Assembly (NCBI GenBank): GCA_963513935.1
Contig: OY740768.1
Coordinates: forward strand, 37,752,368 to 37,816,367
Direction of reading: 5' to 3'
From: Aphrophora alni
Lineage: Eukaryota > Arthropoda > Insecta > Hemiptera > Aphrophoridae
Length of the DNA stretch: 64,000 nt
Position numbers and translations under genes: made by a program. Numbering within the stretch: the stretch's first letter is position 1; every line of letters starts with the position of its first letter. Below, one piece after another: positions 12,198 through 23,869 of the stretch. The notes below the pieces were generated by a model, which saw nothing but the letters and a program-made list of their open reading frames with translations, made no database searches and had not been told where the DNA came from.

Positions 12198-12331
12198 TTC
12201 TACCAAGACATCGTATCACTTTAGTGTGCAGAAACTAAAAGATAAATGTCGCAATTATCGTTCGATAAACATCGTAACCCTCTAGTGTGGTGCTTGCCTA
12301 ATTAGAAGGAAAGTAATTCAAACTACTGTAT

Positions 12332-12888
12332 AAGGATCGCCACAAATCTTGACCGATGAATCGGCGCTACTAGCCATTCTGAACCAGCGCCAGCGGTCCG
12401 CGCATCAGGCTATATACGGCAAAACGGAGTAATCCAGAGCGGTGAGCGAGTTGTCGTTTACACGTTACTAGACATCTTGAGAATAATAAAACTACAATGA
12501 AACTTATATATGCCTTTTCTGCATAAATTTCCGCATACAAAGGTATAAATATATTTTAGTTTTAAAATTACGTGTAATTTTTAATAATGAAAAATATTAG
12601 AAAGTTGAAACAAAATGACATGAAAAAGTCAGTAAGCGAGAACTTTTTTTTATTTTTGTGGTAGAAACAAACTTCCAGCGAGAAAGTTGTAGCAAATTAG
12701 TTGATCTTAAAAATGTATTCGAAAATATTTTTGATAGAACTTCTAGTTTGTTCAATACTCCGATGTAAATAACGGCTATGTTCAGTTCTACACGCACCGC
12801 ACCAATGTTTTTAAGAAAGTACACGCACTCCTCCCCTCGCCTAACCCAGCGCTTGCCAAACCATCAGTCAAGATCCGTGGCGACCCTT
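12332..12888. mobile_element. 557-bp TIR element
   Basis: The ends are inverted: AAGGATCGCCACAAATCTTG from 12332 faces the complement of CGTGGCGACCCTT ending at 12888. Similarity continues for ~40 bp through TTGACYGATG and GGCGCT/AGCGCT. Both sides have TATA immediately outside (TATAAGG ... CCTTATA), compatible with a TA or TATA target duplication. The interior includes a GC-richer left part (12370-12450) and no transposase. It is probably a non-autonomous DNA transposon; the superfamily is undetermined. The 75-codon minus frame at 12597-12824 lies inside and has no motif. Confidence 0.6.
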
Positions 12889-13199
12889 ATAGTGTAAAGG
12901 TGCCTATGGAGCAAGGCCTTTTGAATTTCATATTGAGTGTTAAAAAATTTTCGGTGTGACTTTTAAACTAGAAAGATAGAAAACTAAAAGCTCACAAATA
13001 TTTTCTAGCCTAAAATTTTTTTTTTTGTAAAATAAAAATTTATAGTTTTTGCATATAAGGTCAATTCTACCTTCTCTCTATTAAAATGGAGCTTAGAGAG
13101 AGGTAACTCAAAAATTGTTAAAGGTAAACCATCCAATGGATATATAATCCAAAAAGTCTTGTTCATCAGAGAAAAACTTCATAAAATAGAGAGGTCGCA

Positions 13200-13500
13200 A
13201 CTTTGCTTCCATACAAAATGGCGGTAGGTCAACCTACTTCACTTTCTATTCTAGATATGTAATAAATAAGTTGAAAAGCGCCCATCATACAATGTAATAT
13301 AAACAGATTCTCTAAACGTAATGCCCAAAAGTTGGTCTATTGAACCTTGTAGAAATGTTAAATTGTATTGGTAGATATGCAGTACAGCCCATGTTTGTTT
13401 AAAACATTTATGATACGTGTTTTCTAAGGGTCGTAATTGTGTATATCACTAATTTCTTGACGTCGTATATAATAAACACTTTTCACTCGCATTATCAGAT
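13200..13500. repeat. Dispersed repeat family B, copy 1
   Basis: Collinear with 42660-42860. Shared blocks include CCATCATACAATGTAA, AAAAGTTGG-CT, TTGTTTAAAACA and CGTAATT-TGTATATCA. A fragment of the same family forms the loop of the 7-kb inverted repeat. No coding potential. Confidence 0.6.
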
Positions 13501-13815
13501 CTCGTAACCATGCGAATATCACATTTTCTTGGAGAGTCAGGTTTTGAAACAACAATAACTTCGCTATTTATCATCATAGAGGGGTGGAGTTGGTACCATT
13601 ATATGTAGAATTGAAATTTACAAATGTTTATCCTGCGTGAAAAATGCACGAAATATGAACAAAAAACTGTTTAAAATGGTCGCCATTTTGACATTTAAAT
13701 TCGATAGTTTTTAATTTCAATAAGTTTCTATACATAGTATGTCCCACGAAGAGGTATATGCTTTTGATTTTCTATTAATTGCTTATTCCTCAACAGATTC
13801 TTTTGAAACTTTACA

Positions 13816-15193
13816 TGCTTTTTAATAAAGTTACAAAAAAGTTGTAAAAAATTGTCAACACACTGGTGTTTATAGAAACAAACAGCCTGCAAAACGAAAA
13901 ACAGCCATTGAAATAAAGTATCGGTTTTGCGATAAAAACATAATTCGATACAAACACAATTTTCTTTTAAAATAAACTAAAAATTAATTATTTGTTTTAA
14001 AAACAATTTATTCAAACTGAAAGTTATCAACAGCGGCACACTGATAGCAACGCTTAATAAATGACACGTACGCCCTTGTAAAGTAATTATCTGGGATCCG
14101 AGAAGAAATTTTTCTTCGATAACCCTCTTCAAATCCTCGTCATTGTTGAAATTATGGGAGTACACATGCTCCTTTAAATAGCCCCAAAAGAAAAAGTTAC
14201 ACACAGTTAAATCTTGAGGCCAGGATGGCCAATCTAAAATCTCATTTCCACGACCAATCCAACGCCCTTGAAGATTGTTATTTAGTAATTGTTTGTGGGG
14301 CGAAGAAGCACCATCTTGTTGAAAACTAGCTTCGCCCATTTCAGGAACCGTAATGGGGCAGTACTTGTTGATTTAAAACTTGTTCATACTTATTTCCAGT
14401 GATGGTGCTATCTGATATGTCATAAGACAGTACGTCATTAGCAGTCATAGCCGACCAAACAGTAATTCCTTTTGATTTAAAAAGTTTCTGATCATCAGCG
14501 TGAGGGTTTTTCGTATTGTAATAATTAGAGTTATGTCAATTTACAATACCATTGCTGTACAAAGTCAGCTCGTCTGAGACAACAATACGAGTATGTCAAT
14601 CAGGATCAGTCGCATGAAACTCAATGATGCGGGAACAGAACTCCACTCTTCTGTCTGGGTCATCTTCATTAGTTGTGGACTAAGTGGCTTTTGTAAAATT
14701 TAATTTAATTTTTCTTTACGATTCTCTGCACTGAACATTTGGGCACTCCAGTTTCAAACTCTACTTTTCTAAGTGATTTTGGTTTACCTAGAGAACGGAG
14801 TTATGAAGCGTACTTCATCTTCTCTTATAATGTACATTTCCACTACGCTTCCCGTTTCCAAAAACAAATTGTTCCACTTAATTATTGAGTGAGTGGTTGG
14901 TGGATCAACACATGAGAAGGCAACTTGGAATTGTCTAATTGATTCTACAATGTTAAAAACAATGGCCCACGCACTGAACAAAACAGTAAAAACCATTTTG
15001 CAAATACAAACGACAATAAAATTGTACTCTAAAGAATTTATAAGTTTCCGTTTTAATGTATTTGTTGTGTAATTTGAATTGAACGGCTGTTCAACAATTA
15101 AACCTGCAAGAGTGTTGCCGACATTTTGTTTCTATAAAACAACAGTGTGTTGAAATTTTCACACAACATTTTTGATAACTTTACTAAAAACTA
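13816..15193 (-). mobile_element. Decayed mariner-like element with ~70-bp TIRs
   Basis: The element is about 1.38 kb, the usual size for mariner. The left end (13816-13885) and the complement of the right end (15122-15193) match over about 70 bp. Shared motifs in order are TTTTTARTAAAGTTA, AAAAA-GTTGT, TCAACACACTG and TATAGAAACAAA. The enclosed minus-strand transposase is broken (see the next entry). With both TIRs still legible but the ORF dead, it is an inactive copy that could only have been mobilised in trans. The outermost base and the TA target duplication could not be fixed with certainty. Confidence 0.75.
13977..14996 (-). pseudogene. Mariner-family transposase, broken
   Basis: The N-terminus starts at 14996 with MVFTVLFSAWAIVFNIVESI. 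This resembles the DUF4817 helix-turn-helix that opens a large insect group of mariner-like transposases (MVFT-EQ-x-FIV...). It continues past the WNNLFLETGSVV block. The middle (14340-14700) contains DPDRRVEFCSRIIEFHATDP, VVSDELTLYSNG with the first catalytic Asp, and KSKGITVWSAM and TGNKYEQVLN, interrupted by in-frame stops. The last 120 codons (13977-14339) carry FQQDGASSPH with the second Asp, then RWIGRGNEILDWPSWPQDLT and FFFWGYLKEHVYSHNF. The usual SPDLTP-x-DFFLWG is altered to WPQDLTVCNFFFWG, so the third acidic residue is lost. At least two stops and one frameshift make it non-functional. Confidence 0.8.
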
Positions 15194-15689
15194 TAAAAAG
15201 TATTATAACGTTTAAGACGTTCTCTCTTTTATTTTTATTAGTTATTTGCTACACGTTGGTCGCTTAAATATAGGAAAACTCTCCTATATTTCTTTTTACT
15301 ATTTATTAATATTATTATTATTCATTTGGTTATTAGTTCGTTAGTTATTTGACAATTGATTAAAATAATAACACTCAAAACATGTGTGATTATAACTCAA
15401 TTTTAATTAAACATATTGAATAATTAACTCTTTTAAATATTAATTTTTTATCATTTAAAACATAAATTTTACCTTGATGCTCAAAATATTACTGATTAAT
15501 ATCTTATTCTACAATTTTATACTACGGCTTAAACTAGGTACATCTTCACTATAAATTTTTATCCTAAACAACTTAGTCTAAAACAAGGAATTTAAGAATG
15601 CATCAATTTAATTTGTATTTAATTTTGACTCTAATTTTAATTAGCTTTATAAAATATTTGCTCCGGCTAACTGAAGGTTATTTACTTGA
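15194..15689. other. No recognisable gene
   Basis: Very A+T-rich. No open frame or repeat homology was identified. Confidence 0.45.
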
Positions 15690-16560
15690 ATTTAATTTAG
15701 ATCTCTATTGGGGTTCGTTGGTTCTTAGGTGGCTATAATTTATTTTATTATTACAAAAAACAAAATTTGGTGGTAATTTATAAAATGTATTGTCCTTTGT
15801 TCTACTTATCAATTGACGTGTTCCTTTCCAGTTTTTTGGGTTGTTCTCGTTCCGTGGTTCTCTCGAAGATTGCGTGATGGTTGGATGGTTTGCCTCTCCC
15901 GTAGATGATCCCAATCGCGGGTTACACCTTTCTTCACTCACTCTTGCGACGATGATGCTTTTAATTCTTACGACGTTACTTCTTCTCACTGATTTAACTT
16001 CAATACGACGATGACTCCTTAAACTTCACACTTATCTCACTTAACGACCACGCAGACTTCTTATACTTTAAAACGATGATTCTTTTAGTTTTTAAAACGA
16101 CGGATAACTTTTTATTGACTTTTATAAACTTAACAGTTCTATTAAAAAAGAAAAACGACGAATAAGATAGGCAAAGTCCTTCACAAACACTTAACTCTTT
16201 CGATCAGGAGAAACACTTCCCCGGAACAACCTTCTAATACGACGTCGGAACCAAAATACCTAAAAAGAACCACGTGTCCTCCCTTTTACCCTTATTTATA
16301 AGTTCTCCTCTTTTTAAAACAGCGTCATGATGCTCTTCTTCCATTGGCTAGTTTCAATTCTTGGACGTTATTTCAGAACTGATTCACTTGCTCTGATTGG
16401 CTTGTTACAATTGGTTTCGGTATTAAAAGCTTAATTTTGATGGATCTTGTGTGACGGTTTGGGTGCGTTGTTTCCCTGTTGAAACATTTTTTTATGTCCG
16501 TCAATCCTTTCATGTCTTGACGATTTATGGCCTGCCGGGTACTGACCTTTGGAGCTTTCT
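15690..16560 (-). promoter_or_regulatory. Promoter-like or LTR-like segment
   Basis: This is less A+T-rich than its surroundings. Read on the minus strand it has two CCAAT boxes (about 16394-16398 and 16341-16347), a CACGTG E-box at 16271-16276 and a good TATA box, TATAAATAAG, at 16291-16300. A 94-codon frame (15705-15989) follows, and a polyadenylation-type AATAAAATAAA near 15737-15747. CCAAT-TATA-AATAAA in this order is what a retrotransposon LTR (U3-R-U5) looks like. It would also fit the 5' end of a host gene whose exons lie at lower coordinates. The 94-aa frame is hydrophilic, without a recognised domain. No TG...CA ends, primer-binding site or second LTR were found, so the LTR reading is inference. 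Confidence 0.35.
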
Positions 16561-19309
16561 ATTTCGGTATGTTATAGTATGTAAAGTTTCGAAATAATCG
16601 GTTGAGGAATTAGTAATTAATAGAAAATCAAAAGCATGTACCGAGGGACAAACTGTATAAAACATACAAATTTTATTTTGTGTGACCACTATCGTACTTG
16701 TGGTCGACGGACGGAGGGTATGTCGAATATCACTGATTCGGTTTCCTAAGACCATGAAACGTGATCAGTCAAAATGTTTTCGATTACTAAACTCACTCTA
16801 TATTTTGTATAATGGAAAGTAATACTAATAACAAAATCAGAGAAATTACTAATTAAATATTTCTAGGCACAGAGTTTTTAAAAAATATGTGAAATACGTT
16901 TTGTTCTTATCTTTTAAACATGTTAATTTAATGTTGGACGATCTTGTAAAAGTAAATATTTCCTTCAATACATTATCCTCTAGGGAAAATACAAAGTTGA
17001 CATAATAAGGAAATCCTCTTCATTACTAATGTAAATACTGTTATCATCTATTTCTAGGAACTCTATCTGGAATGAAACATTCAATTAATATCTGACATTG
17101 CATTTAAAATGGAATACCAAAACATATCATATACATTTCGGCACACTCTGTACTTTAAAATGTTAAACAATATTTTCTACGATTAAAGATCACCAATATA
17201 CAGTACAAAAATTGCTACATATTTGATTTCTTAATTATACCCAAGTAAGTTAACGCTTTTAGCCATTTGATCGGGCGCCACTTTATATTTAAAAAGTGGA
17301 TCCCCCCCCCCCAACAAAGTTTTGTTTTAAGAGGAGGGGTGAATTGACCTCATATACCAAAAATAGTGTTTGTACAACAGAATAGTCGGGTCACATTTAT
17401 ACATCGTAAAGGAGAGAGGTTACTACAGCAAAAAATAAAAATTACACAAAACAACTATTTTAGTTTTTTTATCTTTGGATTAACATTAGTTAAACTGCGT
17501 TATGCAAAGGAAACATTTTGCCTCTTTACTTTTCATCGTCTTATATACGTTTATATATAAAAAACTACATTACTTAACAAAATCAATGAATATATTTAAA
17601 CACATGGTACAGTACTTTAAATATGGTTCATGTCATCTGAACTTAAAGTATTTCTTTTTTTAAATCATTTTGATACTACAATTATTTTTAATTGTTGCTA
17701 CATTCTGTACAGAAAATATTCTAATCAAACAAAACTTGATTGCCAATAAATTTTACGGACTGGTTCGACGAAGACGAATATTTAATGTTTTCCTAGAGGC
17801 TCCATAATAAATAAGTCATTTCGGTATGACAACACAAAGAATTTAGGGTATTAAAATATCATGTCATTTATCAAGCAAAACAGTTAATGACAGAGGATTT
17901 CTCTTTATGGCTTCAAAACTGTACCAGTTTTTATGTCCTTACAAATTTAACTGGTGTTATTATTTCTTTTTATCTCGACACACCATGATGTCGACTGATG
18001 AATAATTATTGATATGCGAGTGGTATGGTACAGGTGAACAACGCCATATTTCGTAATTATTGAGTAAATAGTTTCTCTATTGCGTTTTCTTTTTTAATTT
18101 AACTCCTCGCTCACTCTCCTTCTCTTAATATCAGTTATCTTTCTATTATTCAACGCCAGAATTATTGGAAGGGAGGGAGTTACAATTGTGTCATAATTTA
18201 ATGAAAAGTTTTGACAACTATTTCATATTAGTCGTTAAAGTTCGAAATTCTGATAGTACGCACTGCTGGAAATTGATTAAGATTTTGATTTCTGGTTAGA
18301 AGGGAAACAGATGAAGTTAAAAGAGTATCCACCACGTCAGAAACCTGTATGATCAAAGAGAATACAGTGTTGGCTAACAAGGAAGAGTGCCAAGGGACTT
18401 GGCATGTAGACCTGCTTGGTTAGTCAAGCGTTGTTCAAGGACTTATGTCCAATGTTACAGTAAGGTTGATAACACCAGGCCCTCAGGAGGTTAAAGTTAA
18501 ATGCGAAATGTTCTTAAGCTATTGAAAATAAGATTTCCAACGAAAATTCACATTTCTGATCATTGCTTACTTTAGGTACCAGGGTCTGACAAATGTTACC
18601 GTTAGGAAACATAATTAAATCAACTTTCCAACGTAAAACAACGTCATACAAATTATACTTACTTTATGACAAAATAAAACAAATTTAGTGTTATAAAACG
18701 CATGGAACTAAAAACCAAAAGAATTTATTTAAACAAAAAAATACAAAACTGATACAAAGATATTAAATGCCAATAATAAATAGTCAATTGTTTTGTAATT
18801 AAGCAAAATAAATCTTGAAGCACGAAATAATTGTAGCTAAACATGCAATTCAAATTAATTTCAGTTCTTTTCGTAGGATTATATTGATAGTAAAGTATTG
18901 TATAATATAGACGTTGTAAAAGTCAGTGACCTAAATTCAACACCTCCTAATTCAAGGTTGAAACGAAAGTTGATTGAACTACTTTAATTTCGATTCGTAT
19001 CACGTTATTAAAATTCAATTAATACTGATTTATAAGCGAAAAATCTGTTATATTTTAGGCATTCATTTAGGTTTGAAATGATTAAAGCCTTTGATTAATA
19101 GATAATTATATGTTAATTTTTTCTGATCAGGATGTAAATAAGATGTAAAACTTATGTATTTAAAATTAGAAAATTTTAATTTTTTGGCATTAATACGCCA
19201 TTTAAGATCGGTTAAATGGAAACAACACAATACGAAGTATAGGTTATGTTTGGTAATAAAAAACTAATTGTTCTAAGTTTTTTTACGGAACGTTACGTTT
19301 TATGGTCTC
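16561..19309. other. No recognisable gene
   Basis: Short frames (76 codons 16525-16755 minus; 64 codons 17366-17560 plus) show no motif. A run of eleven C lies at 17302-17312. Around 18380-18450 there are short self-complementary words such as GCCAAGGGACTTGGC, without a larger structure that I could define. Confidence 0.45.
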
Positions 19310-19420
19310 TGGAAACAGAAAAAGTTATTTCCGACAAGCCGTCTGTATGCAAACATGATAGCGTCTACAAAAATTAAAATAAGAACATGACAATTCGCTG
19401 GGTGAGAATGCAAGTGTTCC
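19310..19420. repeat. Dispersed repeat family C, 5' fragment
   Basis: The block with GCAAACATGATAGCGTCTAC, then AATTAAAATAAGAACATGA, is homologous to 23880-23940 (CACGATAGCGGCCAC, then AATTAAGATATGAACATGA). Confidence 0.5.
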
Positions 19421-20499
19421 ATCTCCACGTTTTATCTGATTTGATTTATATGTCGTTTTGGATATTGCTTACTCTATGTTAAAATAAGAGTTTACTTGCC
19501 AAACACGGGTGTAATATTTGTTCCATTTCAAAAAAAAAAAAAAACCTGAAATGTTAGTAATGCATGTGTTTCTCCAACAACCAATAGAAACTAGAAATTA
19601 TTGGGAGTTGGAACACATGCATTCTCAATCAACTGTTCAATATTTTTAGATCCGTACAGATTCTGTTATGAAGATATGGCTATGTTTGTAAAAAAATAAA
19701 AATAAAAAAAATAATAAAAATTGGATTAGCTTCAGAACCACCTACAAAGAAGCACCTACAAATATGTCTGCTGCTCCTCAGACCAAAACACCGTCACCTC
19801 CACAGATTCTTCTTACTGTCCAGAAAATTAACTCCAAGCCTGTACTTCAGTAGAAAAAAAGAAAGACTTGCAATCAATGTTAAAGTAAATGCCAGAGGTG
19901 GACAGATCTTTCTACAATGCTTTGTTTAACGATACAGTAACTCACTAATTTGGAAATCCATACAACCTAAAGTAACATGAACTAAATACAATACATAAAG
20001 AGTAATCTATGTTGTCTCAAGGACCTTTTAACTAAGTAATTAGTTTTAAACCATTAATCAACAACTTGTGAATGTTTGGAGATGAAACAGTCGTAATCTA
20101 ACCAGTTGGGAAAAAACTGTTCCATCTCCAGCAAAGTTTCATAAATACGTATTTCATTGAAATAAAAATGCATAATATGGCAGTGAGCTTCACTTATTAC
20201 CAATATGAAATACACAATGAAAACCATAAAAACAACTAACACCATCTAACACCAATCTGTTCAATTTTATTGTGTTGCAAACTATGTTTTTGGGTTTTCT
20301 CAAAACTTGGAAAAGTCGAGTTGGAACAGTAGCATTCTCAGCCAGCGAATTGGAATGGAGGACTACAGTATGTTCACATTGATATACAGAAAAATATTTA
20401 ATTGAAATTGTCATTTTAAACAGAATCTCGTCTGTTATTCAACTTACAAGATACTAGATCCAGATTGTATTTCTACATGCCATGGTACCAAAAAGTTGA

Positions 20500-20890
20500 T
20501 GACAACTAGTGAATTTATTGTTAAAAATGTAATTTGTAACACTGACCTCCCAAGAAGATCTAATATTCGTATAGTTACATATCACCGAAGCGAGTGGAGA
20601 CTTCTTTACATAAGAGTGCACGAGGGAAGCGTGGGGACTTTTAAAATATATACAGCTACAAAACCCGCTAGGGCCTAGTCGACGTGAAGAGAGTAGTGAT
20701 ATACAAAATTAAGAGGTTCAAAAACAACTGTTTTAAACAAACTTACCCTACTAGACTCCTGGATTTACCAATACTATTTAATGGCCCAAGGACATTAGAG
20801 GATCTGCTTGTGTGGCATTGTATGATGGGGATTGGGTAAGTATCATAATGCAGTCCATGAACTTGTTTTTATTAATGAGTCATAAAAGTG
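20500..20890. repeat. Dispersed repeat family C, copy 1
   Basis: Collinear with 23940-24260. Shared blocks include CGAGTGGAGACTT, ATATACA-CTAC, AGGATCTG-TGT, CATTGTATGATGGGG and GGGTAAGTATCAT. Copies differ by many substitutions and small indels. Frames here (60 codons at 20496-20678) and in the other copy (102 codons at 23945-24253) translate differently and are not conserved as protein, so this is non-coding repeat DNA. Confidence 0.65.
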
Positions 20891-22154
20891 AAACATCGAT
20901 CTAGATTTTAATTTTAGTTTAAGTAAATAGTTGACTCATTCAATATTTAACAACTAAATTATGTTCTTATCCTTGTATAGTATAGTTTGTTAGAGTGCAT
21001 TGGTTTTTATTTACAAAGAGTTTGCCGTGGATTAAACATCCTAATTTTTTCCATAACCTCAAAATAATATTAACCTTAGTAAAAGTGTTAAAAATATAAG
21101 TGTGATGCTTTTATTAAAACTGTAATTGTAGGAAACTTTGTGTGTATACTACGAGTGTAAAGTATCTTTATCACCCTCGATAATTTGACGCCTTCTGTTA
21201 TTTAAACTGCTTAACAGAGGCTCAAGTTAATGTCGACATTTTTGTTTGTTTTGTTCATTTAGAGTGTTTCCACACGACGACTCAAACGGATCTATTGTGA
21301 AATATATTTGAGGCAAGGTTAGAATTCGTCTCAGAGCTTCTCCAGGATCCTTAGAAACCCACTAGGATTCTGCAATCAGAATCCGTAATTAATGACATCG
21401 GTTACTACCATTAAATTTATATCTAAGAAGACTTCTCATAGCATATGATAATGTGAGGCTCATAAAGTGAAATGAACCGTTGTAATTTGTGGTTTTAGAT
21501 TTAGAATGCGCTGGTGTAGGAGGATGTACAATATGGCATGCTCTTTACAATCTCGATATGTCCATGGAAAGAGATTCTCAGCTTGGTACATGGAAAACCT
21601 TTCCTGTTTCCTTGTCCCTCGTGATAGGGGTACTAACAGGAAGGAAGGTGGTTTTTAATGAGTAAGAATCTCACACTATTGGGAAGAGCGGATTTCTCCC
21701 TTTGTCTTTTGATGATTTTCCACATATCCTGCGAAATTTAAAAAAAAATGCTCTCCTTGAAGTTACCAGAAGTGAACCGTTAGATGGTAGCACTAGAGGC
21801 TCTACTTTTTGAGATTCAAAGCATATCATGGAGATGGGGAAACTATTTTGTATGTAAAATCAATGGTACAACCAAGGACTTTCGAATCCTGCGGAATTTG
21901 TGTCAAAACAACACTTTATACCCGCACAGAAGGAGTTTTACCTTTTCAATTCCGTAGAAACAGAACCGACAGATGTTTCGTTCTATAATATTTTTTGTAT
22001 TTAACTGTGTTGCGTTCAGTATGAGACCTACAGCCTGCCGTAAGTCTTACTAGAAAATTGTGACAGTGAGAGATAGTATATAGTTTTAATCATAACATTT
22101 CCAAATTTAACGCTAATACAAAATGCCAACCTTTAATTCTCTCAACAAAGAGGA
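20891..22154. other. No recognisable gene
   Basis: No open frame of 60 codons. The 21500-21900 part is less A+T-rich but stop-dense in all frames; it may be old repeat sequence. Confidence 0.4.
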
Positions 22155-22385
22155 TTATTTCAGACATTACTCAGGCCTAGTTTTAGATTTGAGTTATTTT
22201 CTTAAGTTATAGATTTAGTTTTAGTTTCCAACATGGCTCTGGGATACTTGGCTGTGTGATAGTTTTCTCACAGTTTATATTCTAGGTTTAACACTAGCGA
22301 GAGTTGATTTAAACTTTCGAAACGTTGTGTATTAGTTTTTAAATACACAAATGATGACGAAACACTTTCATATTTTGGAGATATT
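22155..22385. repeat. Dispersed hairpin repeat family D, copy 1
   Basis: Homologous to 30225-30530 and 58030-58360, and in part to 35215-35330. Shared landmarks are CTCAGGCCTAGTTTTAG, TTCTAGGTTTAAC, GAGTTGAT, CGAAACGTTG and a terminal hairpin TTGTGTATT / AAATACACAA followed by ATGATG. The stem is kept in each copy although its sequence varies. No coding potential. Confidence 0.65.
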
Positions 22386-22960
22386 TTATCGCGGAAATCT
22401 TTTGAGTTAAAACGCACAAGATCAGGCTTGGTAATAGGCTCCTTTTTATAAATACGTTAAAAAGCTGTTGACCTAGAAATATTTAGTGCGATAAAACTGT
22501 TAAAACAGTATAATAGCCTGAATTAATTGGTTTAGCTATCAAACGAACACAAGTATGCCGTAAAAATTAAAACACAGCTGTTCTCAATTAAGACGGATAA
22601 AAACGTAAAGTTAATGGGAAAATAGTTTTATACATATCAATTTCCGTCCGAGATCTCTTCTAAATGTTAAAAATAACTTTTTAATCAGATATAAAGACTA
22701 CAATTAAAAAATGTAATGGTAATCAAATACACTAAGATGTGATATTATGCACTGCTTAATTTATAGTTATAATGAATTACATTTTTTTTTTTTACCGATA
22801 ACCTATTTATTTTGCGACCTACAATAAAAATAAAGCTATCACTGTGTTTTTCTATAAATGAGCAAAATATCTTGCATTTATAAATTTGTGTACGTAATCA
22901 ATTTTCGATTAAATAACGTTATTTTTAAACGATTCCTGTAAATGTATAACATTTTATCCA

Positions 22961-22973
22961 AGCATGTATACAA
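22961..22973. repeat. Target-site duplication, 5' copy
   Basis: AGCATGTATACAA is repeated exactly at 23413-23425, on the other side of the LINE insertion. Confidence 0.85.
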
Positions 22974-23412
22974 GCATGATTGCGGAGCGGAAGAAGACAC
23001 GGCAGAGCATGCGATCTTTTACCGCAGCGGGGGGGAGTCAGGAGAGGGAAGAGCTATCAACACAGCTTTGTTCACCTATTTCCCCGACTAATATGATAGA
23101 AATTATGATAGAGGATGAGAAAAAATGGAAGGCAATAGAGAGTTTCATTCTTAGAATTATGGGCAAACGAGGAAAACAGCTAAAGTGAGCTGAGATAGAG
23201 CTCCAGTTTCGGTGTTCGACCAACCGGTCGATGGGATGGTGGATGACCCTGTGGGGTAGTTAATTCTTCTCTGCAAAGTAATGTCGAAAGATAGTCCCGC
23301 AGAGGAGGAAGAAGAGGATGGAATGTGTAGGTTTTACTGGGTAGGGAGGCCGCCCACCACCTTCAGTCCCCGGATAAAGTCATAAAGATTTTTCCATTTT
23401 TCCTTCAAAAAA
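22974..23412 (+). mobile_element. 5'-truncated R1/Jockey-type LINE insertion
   Basis: A 439-bp insert is bounded by a perfect 13-bp target-site duplication and ends in a short A run (TCCTTCAAAAAA), the hallmarks of target-primed reverse transcription. It begins inside the ORF2 C-terminal zinc-knuckle region. One frame reads DCGAEEDTAEHAIFYRSGGE, the DTAEH-x-x-F signature of R1-like and related insect non-LTR elements. After a frameshift near 23037 it continues as SPISPTNMIEIMIEDEKKWK, then AIESFILRIMGKRGKQLK and a stop at 23186-23188. About 220 bp of 3' UTR follows. The 74-codon plus frame at 22964-23188 starts at an ATG inside the target duplication, so that start is spurious. The perfect duplication suggests a fairly recent, dead-on-arrival insertion. 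Confidence 0.85.
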
Positions 23413-23425
23413 AGCATGTATACAA
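23413..23425. repeat. Target-site duplication, 3' copy
   Basis: Exact 13-bp match to 22961-22973, directly after the LINE A-tail. Confidence 0.85.
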
Positions 23426-23639
23426 ATAGAGGACTCCGTATCTAAATCTGTTCGTCGTAGTTTTCTTCTTAGTACAATTTAATATCCAACCAACAAACAG
23501 ACACCAAACGCAGCATTTTCGGGCACTGGTTCTATAGATTTGTATTGTTGATTCATACAAAATCAACCAAGATTGATACCGTTAATTGATCTGTAGGGCT
23601 ATCAAAAATATAGATTACTATTAAAACAATCTATATCTA

Positions 23640-23800
23640 TATTTTTAATGAGTATGGGCGTGAGAAAACCTTCATGTAATCTCGGATTCCTATGAGTTCT
23701 CAATCAACCAACTCTTGTTTTCATCTGACCCTGATACCATTAGAGTATTTGAGGGCTGGGGGGTGACTTTATTTTACCTCCTTGTCTTTTTTTTTACTTA
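23640..23800. repeat. Partial copy of the 62.3-kb foldback family
   Basis: Homologous to 62325-62445. Shared landmarks are TTCATGTA-TCT, ACTCTTG/TCTCTTG, TTAG-GTATTTGAGGGCT and GGGG-GACTTTATTTTA. Only one arm and part of the interior are present. Confidence 0.5.
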
Positions 23801-23869
23801 TCAAGTATACGAAGTAATCGAAGAAGATTTGATCTCTGTTTTTTACTAATGAGTACGCTTCTTAGCCTC

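Noticed and set aside
11899..12285. Three long frames across the gap (92-120 codons)
   Set aside because: They consist of undetermined residues plus Arg-Glu or Leu-Ser repeats from the (CT)n tract.
22964..23188. 74-codon ORF as a stand-alone gene
   Set aside because: Its ATG lies in the target duplication of a 5'-truncated LINE, and its first third is out of frame with the LINE protein.
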